Positions 43,407 to 53,200 of a stretch of DNA of 64,000 nt are shown here, one piece after another. Source of the stretch: UBA3537 sp038138145 (GTDB taxonomy: Bacteria > Bacteroidota > Bacteroidia > Flavobacteriales > Flavobacteriaceae); the NCBI GenBank assembly GCA_038138145.1, contig JAYQDD010000006.1, forward strand, positions 99,561 to 163,560, written 5' to 3'. Made by a program: the position numbers and the translations under genes. How positions within the stretch are numbered: the first letter of the stretch is position 1; the number at the start of each line of letters is the position of its first letter. A model generated the notes under the pieces. That model did not search any database, was not told where the DNA came from, and saw only the letters and a list, made by a program, of their open reading frames with translations.

Positions 43407-44291
43407 TTAATTCATTATCTTACTGATATAGAATAACTTATACATTTGAAAAAGGAAAGTATTTGGTTTTGACCCTAGTAAATTTATTTTGATTATTGGA
43501 TTTAAAACAGAACCTAAAATTGATATAAGTTGGTTAATTTTTATTGCTTTAAGTTTTAAATACAATACTAAAAGTTTGTTGTCAGAACTTTTTAGCTCGC
43601 CTTTTTCAAAGAAGTAAACTAAAGTGTCAATCCCTTCATTTGTTTTATTTAGATAGGTTTCATTATCTTCAAGACCAAGATGAAGAACGGGGTTTTGTAT
43701 ATGTATTATACTGCAATTTTTAGCTCTTAATTTTGCACCAAAATAATTGTCCATTCCATAGCGATTAGTTTCTTCTAATTCAAGGGATTGGAAAATAGAT
43801 TTCTTTATTAAAACATTAGCAGTAATTGTAATTTGATAAGGATTTTTATTTCGTTTTTCAGCATCTAGTTGCTCATATTTTTTCCCATAAACCCAACGTA
43901 ATTTTGAACTATAATTTTCATTTTTTTTAGAATATGTGAATCCACCAAAAACCGCTTCATATTTATAGTTTTTTAGATTTATATAATTTTCAATAAAATC
44001 AGAGGATGAAGGCATCACATCGGCATCTAAAAAGAGAAGCCATTCGTATTGTGCATTCTTTGCAAGTTTGTTCCTTATCGCACTTCTCCCAATATTTGAT
44101 TCCAAAATGGTGTAGGAGGTGTTTTCTAAAGCATTGATTGAGCTGTTATCTTTTCTAACTTCTAAATCTGTCGAAGCATCATCAAAAACAAGAATTTCAA
44201 ACGCGATGTTGCATGATTTAGATTGTTGGTAAACCTTATTAACTAAAGCCGTTATATTGTAGTTGTAAGTTGGAATTAAAATTGAAAGCAT
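43407..44291 (-). CDS. Glycosyltransferase family 2 (GT-A)
   Basis: A 294-residue inverting glycosyltransferase with the N-terminal ILIPTYNYN start, LVFDDASTD, SNIGRSAIRNKLAK and the metal-binding DxD as FLDADVMPSS. GFTYSKK and the MDNYFGAKLRAKNC block follow. Both sugar and acceptor are unknown. It is leftward and lies 2 bp downstream of ftsE, so it is read from the ftsE transcript; this ftsE-GT2 pairing is common in Flavobacteriia. It is convergent with the glycosyltransferase remnant. Confidence 0.9.
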   Translation of the reverse strand: MLSILIPTYNYNITALVNKVYQQSKSCNIAFEILVFDDASTDLEVRKDNSSINALENTSYTILESNIGRSAIRNKLAKNAQYEWLLFLDADVMPSSSDFIENYINLKNYKYEAVFGGFTYSKKNENYSSKLRWVYGKKYEQLDAEKRNKNPYQITITANVLIKKSIFQSLELEETNRYGMDNYFGAKLRAKNCSIIHIQNPVLHLGLEDNETYLNKTNEGIDTLVYFFEKGELKSSDNKLLVLYLKLKAIKINQLISILGSVLNPIIKINLLGSKPNTFLFQMYKLFYISKIMN

Positions 44292-44293
44292 TT

Positions 44294-44977
44294 TTATTCT
44301 TTTCGTTGTACCACTTCAAACACTTTATTGTTCTCACATTTTAGGGTTTTACTCGGATACTTCATGAGTAAACCATAATCGTGTGTGGCCATAAAAATAG
44401 TGTTTCCTTTCTTATTCAAATCTTGTAAAACTTCCATAACTTCAATACTGGTTTCAGGATCAAGATTGCCTGTAGGTTCGTCAGCCAAAATAAGTTCAGG
44501 ATCATTCAATAGTGCTCTGGCTATAGCCACACGTTGCTGTTCACCGCCAGATAGTTCATGAGGAAATTTGTGCCCTTTATTTTGCATACTCACTTTCGTC
44601 AGTGTGTCTTCAATTTTTTGTTTTATTTTGGCTTTATCTTTCCATCCAGTTGCCCGCAAAACAAAGTCCATATTGTCATGAATAGTTCGTTCGTTGAGGA
44701 GCTTAAAATCTTGAAAAACAATGCCTAATTTTCTTCTCAAAAAAGGAATATTTTTATCTTTTAATTCGGTGAGGTCAAACCCCACAATATGCCCTGTTCC
44801 TTGGGTGAGTTTCAAATCTCCGTAGAGCGTTTTTAATAAACTACTTTTTCCTGAGCCCGTTTTTCCGATTAAGTAAACAAAATCTCCTTTTTTAACGTCG
44901 ATATCAACATCGTTGAGAATCAAATTTTTATCTTGAAAAATGGAAGCTTTTTCTAATTTTAAAACAGAATCGGACAT
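44294..44977 (-). CDS. ftsE: Cell-division ABC ATPase FtsE-like
   Basis: A 227-residue ABC ATPase. Walker A is GKTGSGKSSLL, the signature is ELSGGEQQRVAIARALL, and Walker B is LILADEPTGNLDP; VVFQDFKLLNERTIHDNMDFVL is the FtsE/LolD Q-loop region. In this phylum the lone FtsE-type ATPase is thought to pair with an FtsX to control peptidoglycan hydrolases at division. No ftsX lies beside it. LolD is a close alternative by sequence alone. A GT2 gene shares its transcript. Confidence 0.82.
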   Translation of the reverse strand: MSDSVLKLEKASIFQDKNLILNDVDIDVKKGDFVYLIGKTGSGKSSLLKTLYGDLKLTQGTGHIVGFDLTELKDKNIPFLRRKLGIVFQDFKLLNERTIHDNMDFVLRATGWKDKAKIKQKIEDTLTKVSMQNKGHKFPHELSGGEQQRVAIARALLNDPELILADEPTGNLDPETSIEVMEVLQDLNKKGNTIFMATHDYGLLMKYPSKTLKCENNKVFEVVQRKE

Positions 44978-45124
44978 GGATTTTTATTATAATTATTTTA
45001 TAAAAGTATCACTATTCAAGGCAATAATCAAATTTCATGTGCATTAAACAAAGCATTATTTTAGTTCAAGTTTTTTTTTGCTATAATTTAAATCAATTTA
45101 CTCCGTTATAAAGGGTATAAACTT

Positions 45125-45132
45125 TATCTTTG
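45125..45132 (+). promoter_or_regulatory. Putative -7 box for TPR/barrel operon (TATCTTTG)
   Basis: Exact TAnnTTTG, 23 nt before the ATG at 45156. No clear -33 TTG. The rest of the 178-bp gap to ftsE holds nothing I can name. Confidence 0.4.
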
Positions 45133-45155
45133 AATACATTTCAAGCCCAATTCGT

Positions 45156-48100
45156 ATGAGTTACAAAAGCGCATTGCTCCAAATTATTATGTTTTGTTTT
45201 AGTTTTTTGTTGGCTGCGCAAAAAACAGCAGTTCACCATCCCCACAACAAAGATTACCTCACGGCTTTATCTTTGTTTGAGCTCGGCTCTTATGCCTCTG
45301 CTCAAAGCTTATTTGATGACCTCCAACAGCAGTCCAAAAATCCACAAATGGCTTCCGATGCGGCCTATTATTTTACAGTTTGTGCCATTCGATTGAATCA
45401 ACAACAAGCCGAACAATACTGTGAACGCTTTTTGGAACGTTACCCTACAAGCCCAAGGAAAAACACTATATATCTCGATGCTGGAGATTACTATTTTGCC
45501 AATGCAAAATATGCCTACGCAAGGAAGTGGTATCAGAATGTATTGATCAATCAAGTTCCCGCTACAAAAAAAGATCGTTTTTATTTCAATTATGGTTATG
45601 TGAACTATGCTACCAAAAATTTTAAGCAAGCCAAAGAAAATCTTTCTAAAGTTGAATATTCACATCAATACGGTGCCCAAGCCAAATATTATATTGGTTT
45701 TATGGCCTACGAAGGTGATGATTATGATGAAGCCACAAAATATTTAGATCAAATTTCTGATCAACAGCGCTACAAAAATGAATTGAACTATTTTCAAGCG
45801 GATTTGAATTTTAAGCTAGGTGCTTTTGAAAAAGCGATTAATGTCGCAAAAAAAGCTCTAGATAAGGCGAATAAAAATGAAACTTCAGAGTTATCAAAAA
45901 TTATTGGAGATAGTTATTTTAACCTAAAAAAGTACAGCGAAGCCATTCCATACCTTAAAGCTTACGCGGGACAAAAAGGAAAATGGACCAATGTGGATTT
46001 TTATCAATTAGGTTATGCTTATTATATGCAAAATGATTTTGAAAACGCCATTGGAGAATTCAATAAAATCATTAATGGAAATAACGCCATTGCTCAAAAT
46101 GCGTATTATCATTTAGGAGAAAGTTATATCAAATTAGACAAAAAGCAACAAGCCCTAAACGCATTTCGTATTGCTTCAGAAATGGATTTTGATGCCAAAA
46201 TTAAAGAAGATGCTTGGCTGAATTATGCCAAACTCAGTTACGATATTGGAAACCCTTATATTTCTACCCCTCAGGTGTTAAGTGATTTTTTAGAACGCTA
46301 TCCAAAATCTCCTTTTCGTGAATCTATAGAACTCCTTTTGGTGGATTCTTATATGTCTTCCAAAAATTATAAAGAAGCCCTTTTGCTTTTGGAGTCCAAT
46401 ATGCGGAATGCTTTGAAACCAAATTATCAAAAAGTTGCGTTTTATAGAGCATTAGAATTGTATAATAGTACTGATTATACACACGCACAGACTCTTTTAC
46501 AAAAAGCGATTGCGCTAGACATTGATCCTTATATTACTGCTAGGGCAATATACTGGAATGCCGAAATTGATTTTTTGAACTTAAATTTCGATACCGCGCT
46601 TTATGGTTTTCTAAACTATAAAAACAACAAAAAAGCGAGTACTACACCAGAATACAAGCAATTAAATTACAGTTTAGGGTATACACATTTCAAACTAAAA
46701 CAATACCCCAAAGCCATTGCTGCTTTTGAATCTTTTGTTTCAACAAGATCAGCGCAAAGGTCATTTATAAATGATGCGTTGTTGCGCACCGCAGATGCCT
46801 ATTATGTGACCAAAGCATATCAAAAAGCAATTGACAGCTATGCAATAGTGATTGACAACAAAGCGCCATCAACTGATTATGCGGTTTTTCAAACCGCAGT
46901 GAGTTATGGTTTTTTGGGTCAAACAACAAATAAATTAAACACCCTAAAAAAAGTCCTCAATTTTAAAAAATCCGCATATTTAGATCTGGTTTATTTCGAA
47001 ATGGCTAATACCTACAACGCTCTAAATAACACCCAAAAAGCACTTGAAACGTACGATATAGTTATTAATAGATACATCAAGAGCGCGTTGGTTTCAAAAG
47101 CGCTTTTACGCAAGGGATTATTGCTTTATAATGCCAATGATAATCAAAAGGCACTGGAAGTTTTCAAACGTGTTGCAGCAGACTATCCCTCCACACCCGA
47201 AGCGTTTCAATCCATCAGCTCCGCACGCTCTATTTATATAGATTCTGGTCATGTCAATGAATATGCCGCATGGGTTGGAACACTGAATTATGTAGGTATT
47301 ACTGATAAAGAATTGGAAAAAACCTCTTACGAAGCTGCTGAAAAGCAATATCTCGATAATAATACAAACAAAGCCATCACTTTGTTTAATGAATACATTT
47401 TGAAATTTCCAAATGCCGAGCAAATCAACAAAGCACAGTTCTATTTGGCTAGCTTGTATTTTAAGCAAAATTTAAAAGAAAATGCATTACCCCATTATGA
47501 ATTTGTGATTCAACAACCTCCAAATGAATTTACCGAACAAGCCCTTAAAAAACTATGTGTCATCAAACTTGAAAATGGGGGAGAAGCACAGCAGGTTTTA
47601 AAGCGTTTAGCATTGGAGGCCAAAAACCCTCAAAATATTCTTTTTGCGCAATCCAATTTGATGAAAATAGCATACGAACAAGACGATTTTTCTGCTGCGC
47701 TAAATTATGCACAAATTATTTTGGATAATCCCAACACCGACGATTTTATTAAAAGTGATGCGCAGATTATCACTGCGCGATCTGCACTTGAACTGGGTGA
47801 CGAAAATTTAGCCAGATTAGCTTACACCAAAGTAGCCACTTCAAACACAATGGCCTATGCAGCAGAAGCAAAGTATTACGATGCTTTTTTTCAGAGCAAA
47901 GAACAAGCATTTGCTCAATCCAATAAATTGATTCAGGAATTGATTCAGCAATACCCAAGCAACAAATTATTTGCGGGTAAAGGACTTATTTTGATGGCTA
48001 AAAATTATTATGCGCTTGATGATGCTTTTCAAGCAACATACATCTTAGAAAGTGTCATCAAAAACTTCACCTCATTTGAAGCGCTGAAATCTGAAGCAAC

Positions 48101-48191
48101 ACAATTGCTCGAAACCTATGAACGCGAACTTTCAAAATCTAATGCATCAATTGAATCTCAACAAGAAACAAAAAATGATGATGAAAACTAA
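45156..48191 (+). CDS. Large exported tetratricopeptide-repeat protein
   Basis: A 1011-residue protein with a signal peptide (about 1-22, ending FLLAAQ) and then TPR-like helical pairs throughout to near residue 985 (examples: KYYIGFMAYEGDDYDEATKYL, YYHLGESYIKLDKKQQALNAF, SLGYTHFKLKQYPKAIAAFESF). The repeat type resembles TPR_6 arrays in periplasmic scaffolding proteins. The polar tail ends with an Asp/Glu/Asn-rich stretch. The following beta-barrel gene starts inside its last codons, suggesting translational coupling and a shared complex in the envelope. Function not known. Confidence 0.85.
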   Translation: MSYKSALLQIIMFCFSFLLAAQKTAVHHPHNKDYLTALSLFELGSYASAQSLFDDLQQQSKNPQMASDAAYYFTVCAIRLNQQQAEQYCERFLERYPTSPRKNTIYLDAGDYYFANAKYAYARKWYQNVLINQVPATKKDRFYFNYGYVNYATKNFKQAKENLSKVEYSHQYGAQAKYYIGFMAYEGDDYDEATKYLDQISDQQRYKNELNYFQADLNFKLGAFEKAINVAKKALDKANKNETSELSKIIGDSYFNLKKYSEAIPYLKAYAGQKGKWTNVDFYQLGYAYYMQNDFENAIGEFNKIINGNNAIAQNAYYHLGESYIKLDKKQQALNAFRIASEMDFDAKIKEDAWLNYAKLSYDIGNPYISTPQVLSDFLERYPKSPFRESIELLLVDSYMSSKNYKEALLLLESNMRNALKPNYQKVAFYRALELYNSTDYTHAQTLLQKAIALDIDPYITARAIYWNAEIDFLNLNFDTALYGFLNYKNNKKASTTPEYKQLNYSLGYTHFKLKQYPKAIAAFESFVSTRSAQRSFINDALLRTADAYYVTKAYQKAIDSYAIVIDNKAPSTDYAVFQTAVSYGFLGQTTNKLNTLKKVLNFKKSAYLDLVYFEMANTYNALNNTQKALETYDIVINRYIKSALVSKALLRKGLLLYNANDNQKALEVFKRVAADYPSTPEAFQSISSARSIYIDSGHVNEYAAWVGTLNYVGITDKELEKTSYEAAEKQYLDNNTNKAITLFNEYILKFPNAEQINKAQFYLASLYFKQNLKENALPHYEFVIQQPPNEFTEQALKKLCVIKLENGGEAQQVLKRLALEAKNPQNILFAQSNLMKIAYEQDDFSAALNYAQIILDNPNTDDFIKSDAQIITARSALELGDENLARLAYTKVATSNTMAYAAEAKYYDAFFQSKEQAFAQSNKLIQELIQQYPSNKLFAGKGLILMAKNYYALDDAFQATYILESVIKNFTSFEALKSEATQLLETYERELSKSNASIESQQETKNDDEN

Positions 48192-49920
48192 AAGAGCACA
48201 TGCCGTTTATTTGTCTATGGTTCTGGCTTGTTCTGGCTTTACGTTGGCGCAAGAAAATATGCCCAAAGATTCTTTAGATACTCAACTCGTCAAGGTGGTT
48301 AAACCCTACACACCAAAAATTTCTGATGCCTTTAAATTGAAGCACTCGCCAGCTTTAGATGATCAACAAAACAAACCAAAAGAGGCCATTGAGTATACAA
48401 TTTTTTCCATTCCCGTTGCATCAACATTCACACCGGCTAAATCAAAATCTTTAGGGCTTGAACAATTAAAAAGAGAAAAAAAATTCAATAGTATCGTGTC
48501 GCTTTCAGGTGGAAATTATACTTCCATAAATGGTGATTTGTTTTTGAATAAGTCCCTTTCCAAGGGAAAGAACTTAAGCACTTTTTTAAGTCATCAATCA
48601 TCGCAAGGTGGAATTAAAGAGGTGTTCTTAGACGACAGTTTTTCGACAAACACTGCTCAATTCAAATATGCTGTAGACCAACGCAGTTTAAACTGGAATG
48701 TTGGTGTCGATGCACAACGGTTTATGACCAATTGGTATGGATTGGATCCTGATTTCGATACCGAACAAAACCAGTCTTTTGACGCCAAACAAGTCGTTAC
48801 GATTTTTGAAGCGAAGGGTGGTTTGAATGTCAATGAAGGGATTTTTAAATCTGCAAAAGCCAATATGTATACGCTTTCAGATGACTTTAATTCAAATGAA
48901 ATGAGGGCTCAACTTGGGACAAACTTAGATTTAAATATTTTAGACACCCCAATCCAAACTCGTCTTAATATTGATTTTCTTAATGGAACTTTTCAGCAAA
49001 ATGACAATAATGAACAAACGCTTGATTTTGGGAATTTTATGGCATCATTGTCACCAATGTACAAATTTGAACGTTCTAATTTAACACTCAATTTAGGACT
49101 GAAAACCGTCTATTTTAATGACATAGAGCGTTCAAAACAAAAATTTTATGTGTACCCAAATATCTCAGCTTATTATACTGTTGTCAATTCTATTTTGATT
49201 GCTTATGCAGGTGTTAAAGGGGATTTGATGCAGAATACGTATAGAGATTTGTATGCCACAAATTCGTTTGTTTCTCCAACACTCAACATTCACCCAACGT
49301 CCATGCCCTACAAGTTCTTTTTGGGCACAAACGGGAAGTTGTCCAATAGCTTATCATACGATGTTAGTGGGGTTTTTTCACGTCAGAATGATGCGGTATT
49401 TTTTCAAAAGAATGCAGCGCAAATAACCTTGGCACAACAGCCATATAGTTATGGCAATTCCTTTGGTTTGGTCTACGATGATCTTGAAACGTTTTCAGTT
49501 AAAGGTTCACTTCTTTTTCAAGTTAGCAATACGTTCAATTTTTCGGCCAGTTCATCCTTTAATTCATTTAGTTTGAGTTCAGAAGAAAAAGCATGGAATT
49601 TACCTGAACTAGAGCTGTCTTTTGGGGTACGCTATCAACCGATAGAGCGCTTAAATTTGGGTATTCAAGGATTTTATCAAGGCAGTTGTTACGACTTAGA
49701 AAAACAGATTCTTCTCCCAACATATGTGCTTCAAGAAGAAAAAATTGAATTAGATTCCTTTTTTGATTTGAATATTGACGCTACTTATGAACTGACATCA
49801 AGATGGTTTGCTACCTTAAAATTAAATAATATTTTAGGGAAAAATTATCAACGATGGATGCATTATCCCGTTCAAGGGGTTCAAGTGTCTGCAGGTGCTT
49901 TTTATAAATTCGATTTTTAA
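48175..49920 (+). CDS. Outer-membrane beta-barrel protein coupled to TPR protein
   Basis: A 581-residue predicted outer-membrane protein. Three ATG in a row (48175, 48178, 48181) precede KTKRAHAVYLSMVLACSGFTLAQ, a signal peptide, and overlap the end of the TPR gene by up to 17 bp. After a short N-terminal segment with VVKPYTPKISDAFKL, the rest (about 130-581) alternates hydrophobic and polar residues as in barrel strands, and it ends with a C-terminal Phe (AFYKFDF). It is often annotated as TonB-dependent receptor, but I see neither a TonB box nor the plug domain. Its partner is the TPR protein upstream. Confidence 0.75.
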   Translation: MMMKTKRAHAVYLSMVLACSGFTLAQENMPKDSLDTQLVKVVKPYTPKISDAFKLKHSPALDDQQNKPKEAIEYTIFSIPVASTFTPAKSKSLGLEQLKREKKFNSIVSLSGGNYTSINGDLFLNKSLSKGKNLSTFLSHQSSQGGIKEVFLDDSFSTNTAQFKYAVDQRSLNWNVGVDAQRFMTNWYGLDPDFDTEQNQSFDAKQVVTIFEAKGGLNVNEGIFKSAKANMYTLSDDFNSNEMRAQLGTNLDLNILDTPIQTRLNIDFLNGTFQQNDNNEQTLDFGNFMASLSPMYKFERSNLTLNLGLKTVYFNDIERSKQKFYVYPNISAYYTVVNSILIAYAGVKGDLMQNTYRDLYATNSFVSPTLNIHPTSMPYKFFLGTNGKLSNSLSYDVSGVFSRQNDAVFFQKNAAQITLAQQPYSYGNSFGLVYDDLETFSVKGSLLFQVSNTFNFSASSSFNSFSLSSEEKAWNLPELELSFGVRYQPIERLNLGIQGFYQGSCYDLEKQILLPTYVLQEEKIELDSFFDLNIDATYELTSRWFATLKLNNILGKNYQRWMHYPVQGVQVSAGAFYKFDF

Positions 49921-49925
49921 TCGAT

Positions 49926-50624
49926 TCATTTTAGGGTAATTTGTGCCAAAAAATCGTGATGAGGGCCATCTTTGATTTTTTTACACTTTAAACCTACAAT
50001 TGCACAGGCAGTTTTTAATCGATCAAAATCAAGGTACATCCACGGAAACGAATCTACTTTATTTTTGTACCGCACTGTATACTCCAATTCGCCATAGTAG
50101 GCGTTATGAGTATCCATGCAAAAGCCGCCATCGTCATCCTCGTACATGTACTTTATATCTGAGGAGTCGATGAGTATTTGTCCATTTTTATTTAATAATT
50201 TTTTTAAATGTGCTAAAACTTTTGGCGTTTGCTCTAACGATCCAAAAATCCCTGAACCATTCATCAATAGTAGTAAAGTATCAAAAGTTTCAGTTTTATC
50301 TAAAACATTCAAAACTTTTGCATTGTCCAATCCTCTAAGCTGACAACATTCGATGGCTCTGGGCGAGATGTCAATGGATTTTACATCCAATCCTTTTTCT
50401 TTTAAAATTAAACTATGACTTCCTGCACCGCAACCAATATCCAAAATGCTGCCTTTCGCCAAATTCAATGCATTTTGTTCCAATTCGGGCATTTCTTCAA
50501 AAGTTCGAAAAAAATAAGAAACATTCAAGGGTTCTTCATCAGAAATACTGGTAGAAGTGATGAGGTCTTCTTTGCATTTGCCTAACTGATAGTCCAAAAG
50601 AGCAGTTCCAAAAACGTCGTTCAT
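49926..50624 (-). CDS. Class I SAM-dependent methyltransferase
   Basis: A 232-residue methyltransferase-fold enzyme. Motif I is ILDIGCGAGSHSLIL with the acidic end of strand two (VKSIDIS), then LLLMNGSGIFGS and ILIDSSD in the later motifs. The substrate cannot be read from sequence. It is convergent with the barrel gene (5 bp between stops) and divergent from the Cys-cluster gene, leaving 29 bp between their start codons. Confidence 0.85.
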   Translation of the reverse strand: MNDVFGTALLDYQLGKCKEDLITSTSISDEEPLNVSYFFRTFEEMPELEQNALNLAKGSILDIGCGAGSHSLILKEKGLDVKSIDISPRAIECCQLRGLDNAKVLNVLDKTETFDTLLLLMNGSGIFGSLEQTPKVLAHLKKLLNKNGQILIDSSDIKYMYEDDDGGFCMDTHNAYYGELEYTVRYKNKVDSFPWMYLDFDRLKTACAIVGLKCKKIKDGPHHDFLAQITLK

Positions 50625-50641
50625 AGAGTTGTTTTTTAGTG

Positions 50642-50649
50642 TATTTTTG
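50642..50649 (+). promoter_or_regulatory. Putative -7 box giving a leaderless transcript (TATTTTTG)
   Basis: Exact TAnnTTTG with 4 nt to the ATG of the Cys-cluster gene, so the start of transcription would coincide with the start codon. No good -33 element. Confidence 0.35.
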
Positions 50650-50653
50650 CATC

Positions 50654-51145
50654 ATGCAAGACCAACTAAATGATTTGCCTGAACGTGCCAAAGATAAGCA
50701 TAAGACACACAAAACTTTCTTAGCAAAGCTAAAAAAGAAACCCCCAAAGCACTTAGATTATCTGATGCAAGAGTTACATGAACAGGAATTTCAGCGTACC
50801 GATTGTTTGGAATGTGCCAATTGCTGCAAAACTACAGGGCCGCTGTTTACTACAAAAGATATTGAACGCATTTCAAAATCTTTTCGAATGAAACCTTCAA
50901 AGTTTATAACATCTTTTCTAAAAATAGATGAGGATAACGACTATGTTTTACAGTCTGTTCCTTGTGTTTTTTTAGGCACCGATAACAAGTGTAGTATTTA
51001 CGACATACGTCCTAAAGCATGTCGAGAATTTCCTCATACGGACCGTCGAAAGTTTCAGCAAATCAGTGCACTTACGCTAAAAAATGTCAAAATTTGTCCT
51101 GCAGCCTTCAATATTGTGGAAGCCATGCAAAAAAAAATAAAATAG
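50654..51145 (+). CDS. YkgJ-family cysteine-cluster protein
   Basis: A 163-residue cytosolic protein from ATG 50654 (MQDQLNDLPERAK). The zinc/iron-chelating CxxCxxCC-like cluster is CLECANCCKTTGP near residue 59, followed by CVFLGTDNKCSIYDIRPKACREFPHTD, the hallmark of the YkgJ/UPF0153 family. Its role is not known; metal binding is by family inference. It lies 15 bp upstream of the sterol-desaturase-like gene in the same direction. Confidence 0.85.
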   Translation: MQDQLNDLPERAKDKHKTHKTFLAKLKKKPPKHLDYLMQELHEQEFQRTDCLECANCCKTTGPLFTTKDIERISKSFRMKPSKFITSFLKIDEDNDYVLQSVPCVFLGTDNKCSIYDIRPKACREFPHTDRRKFQQISALTLKNVKICPAAFNIVEAMQKKIK

Positions 51146-51153
51146 TATCTTTG
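51146..51153 (+). promoter_or_regulatory. Putative -7 box for sterol desaturase-like gene (TATCTTTG)
   Basis: Exact TAnnTTTG, ends 13 nt before the ATG at 51167. The box starts at the last base of the preceding coding region. -33 element absent. Confidence 0.35.
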
Positions 51154-51166
51154 AATACAATTGACC

Positions 51167-52012
51167 ATGGAGCAAATTTTTAATTATTTCGAAACTATTC
51201 CTTCGCTTCACCGCAGTATTATTTTGGTTGGTGGACTAACCTTTTTTTGGGTGTTAGAAGGTGCTGTACCATTGGTTGATTTTAAGTATAATAAATGGCG
51301 TCATGCTCTGCCTAATTTGTTTTTTACAGGAACCACTATTATTATCAATTTTAGTTTGGCCTTTTTGCTGCTTAAATCTGCCGATTGGGTGGTAGAAAAT
51401 CAATTTGGTATTTTGTATTGGCTGCCTGAAATGCCATTATGGCTTTTTGCACTTCTTGGTGTTTTGCTCATGGATTTGATAGGAGCTTATTTACCACATT
51501 TTACAGAACACAAAATCAAACCGCTTTGGATGATTCATTTAGTCCACCACTCCGATCATAAAGTGGATACCACCACAGCCAACAGGCATCATCCTTTGGA
51601 GAGTGTAGTGCGGTATATTTTTACGCTTTTGGGTGTTTTTGTTATTGGTGCGCCTATTGCTCTTGTCATGCTTTACCAGTCCCTATCCTTGATAGCTACT
51701 CAATTTAGTCATGCCAATATCAAACTCTCAAAATCTATAGATATGGCGCTGAGTTATGTTATAGTTTCACCAGATATGCACAAAATACATCACCACTATA
51801 AACTTCCGTACACGGATTCTAATTATGGTAATATTTTTTCGATTTGGGATCGTCTTTTTGGGACTTATTCTTATTTGGATCGCGATGCGCTTGTCTATGG
51901 GGTGGATACATTTCCAGATGAAAAAGAGAACAGCAGTTTGCAATCTTTACTCAAACAACCATTTCAAAAATACAGAAAGCCCACTACGGATACAGAAGGT
52001 AATTTGCTCTAA
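51167..52012 (+). CDS. Sterol desaturase / fatty-acid hydroxylase family protein
   Basis: A 281-residue membrane-bound di-iron enzyme. The start is ATG 51167 (MEQIFNYF). Four hydrophobic segments lie in the first 165 residues, and the His boxes HLVHHSD, HRHHPLE and HKIHHHY are present in the right order, giving the eight or so histidines for two irons. Members hydroxylate or desaturate lipids. The substrate is unknown. Its end overlaps the convergent DUF1343 gene by 29 bp. Confidence 0.87.
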   Translation: MEQIFNYFETIPSLHRSIILVGGLTFFWVLEGAVPLVDFKYNKWRHALPNLFFTGTTIIINFSLAFLLLKSADWVVENQFGILYWLPEMPLWLFALLGVLLMDLIGAYLPHFTEHKIKPLWMIHLVHHSDHKVDTTTANRHHPLESVVRYIFTLLGVFVIGAPIALVMLYQSLSLIATQFSHANIKLSKSIDMALSYVIVSPDMHKIHHHYKLPYTDSNYGNIFSIWDRLFGTYSYLDRDALVYGVDTFPDEKENSSLQSLLKQPFQKYRKPTTDTEGNLL

Positions 52013-53192
52013 CTTTTTTGAATTTTTCTAAATCGTCTTGCCAACTTTTTCGAATATCTGATGCACTCCAACCTTCTTCAATTTGTTTTTGCAATTCCGT
52101 CTGCCCTGCGAGTTTTGTGAAAAATGAATTAAAAAAAGAGGACTTTTCAGATGTGTTTTGGTAGGCGACAATCAACCACTCAAGATTAATTTTACTCAAA
52201 GTATCAGTCCCTCTAAGGTCTTTTCCATAACACAACAAATTTTTGTTTTTTGGGTTTTTTGCACCAAAATTAGGTTTTGGCGTAAAATGAAAATCAAATT
52301 GTTTTTCATTAAGAAAAGGGCTTCCAAAAATTTGAAACTGCAGTTCCGTTCCACGGCCCACACTCACATTAGTGCCTTCGAAAAAACACAAACTTGGGTA
52401 TAAATTCACGGCTTTTGCATTGGGAAGATTAGGCGAGGGTTTTATGGGTAAGTTGTATGGTTTACTGTGTTGATAATTTGCAACGGGTACGATTTTTAAA
52501 GTACACTGTTTTCCGTTTTTTAGCCACCCTTCGCCATTAATCATTTGAGCATATTCACCTACAGTCATACCATGTACAACAGGAACAGGATGCATGCCTA
52601 CAAAACTTTTATGATTAAGGTTCAATACTGGGCCATCGATATAGTACCCGTTAGGATTGGGCCGATCCAAAATAAGTACCGTAATCCCCAGATTTGCACA
52701 AGTTTCCATCATATAGTGCAAAGTGGATGTAAATGTATAAAAACGAGCGCCCACATCTTGAACATCAAAAATCACAACATCAATATCCTTTAAAATTTCT
52801 GAATTGGGTTTTCGGTTCGTACCATAAAGCGACACAATGGGCAATCCTGTTTTGACATCGACCCCATCTTTGACGTATTCCCCAGCATCGGCCATGCCTC
52901 TATACCCATGCTCTGGTGCAAATACTTTCTTGATGGACACGCCCAGACTTAAAAGTGAATCGACCAAATGCGTATGTTGTTTAGGTGCTGATGACGTAGT
53001 TTTTTTAAAAATGACAGAGGTTTGATTGGCCACAACGCCAACATTTTTTCCTTTAAGCATTGGTACATATAGTTCCAACTGATTGGCACCTACAACTGAA
53101 TTTACTTGATTTTGTTTTGTAGAACGATTTCCACAAGACAGAAGTATCACAACAAATAATAAAACTGTATTTTTGATAAACTTAAATTTCAT
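51984..53192 (-). CDS. DUF1343 exo-beta-N-acetylmuramidase (NamZ-like, GH171)
   Basis: A 402-residue exported protein with a lipoprotein signal (MKFKFIKNTVLLFVVILLSC, Cys20). The conserved GKNVGVVANQTS, FAPEHGYRGMADAGE, DVVIFDVQDVGARFYTF and LDRPNPNGYYIDGPVL segments are those of DUF1343, whose founding characterised member is NamZ, an enzyme that removes N-acetylmuramic acid from peptidoglycan ends. It fits with peptidoglycan recycling. Its ATG is just 8 bp from the start of the divergent permease gene. Confidence 0.88.
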   Translation of the reverse strand: MKFKFIKNTVLLFVVILLSCGNRSTKQNQVNSVVGANQLELYVPMLKGKNVGVVANQTSVIFKKTTSSAPKQHTHLVDSLLSLGVSIKKVFAPEHGYRGMADAGEYVKDGVDVKTGLPIVSLYGTNRKPNSEILKDIDVVIFDVQDVGARFYTFTSTLHYMMETCANLGITVLILDRPNPNGYYIDGPVLNLNHKSFVGMHPVPVVHGMTVGEYAQMINGEGWLKNGKQCTLKIVPVANYQHSKPYNLPIKPSPNLPNAKAVNLYPSLCFFEGTNVSVGRGTELQFQIFGSPFLNEKQFDFHFTPKPNFGAKNPKNKNLLCYGKDLRGTDTLSKINLEWLIVAYQNTSEKSSFFNSFFTKLAGQTELQKQIEEGWSASDIRKSWQDDLEKFKKVRANYLLYP

Positions 53193-53200
53193 TTTTAAAC

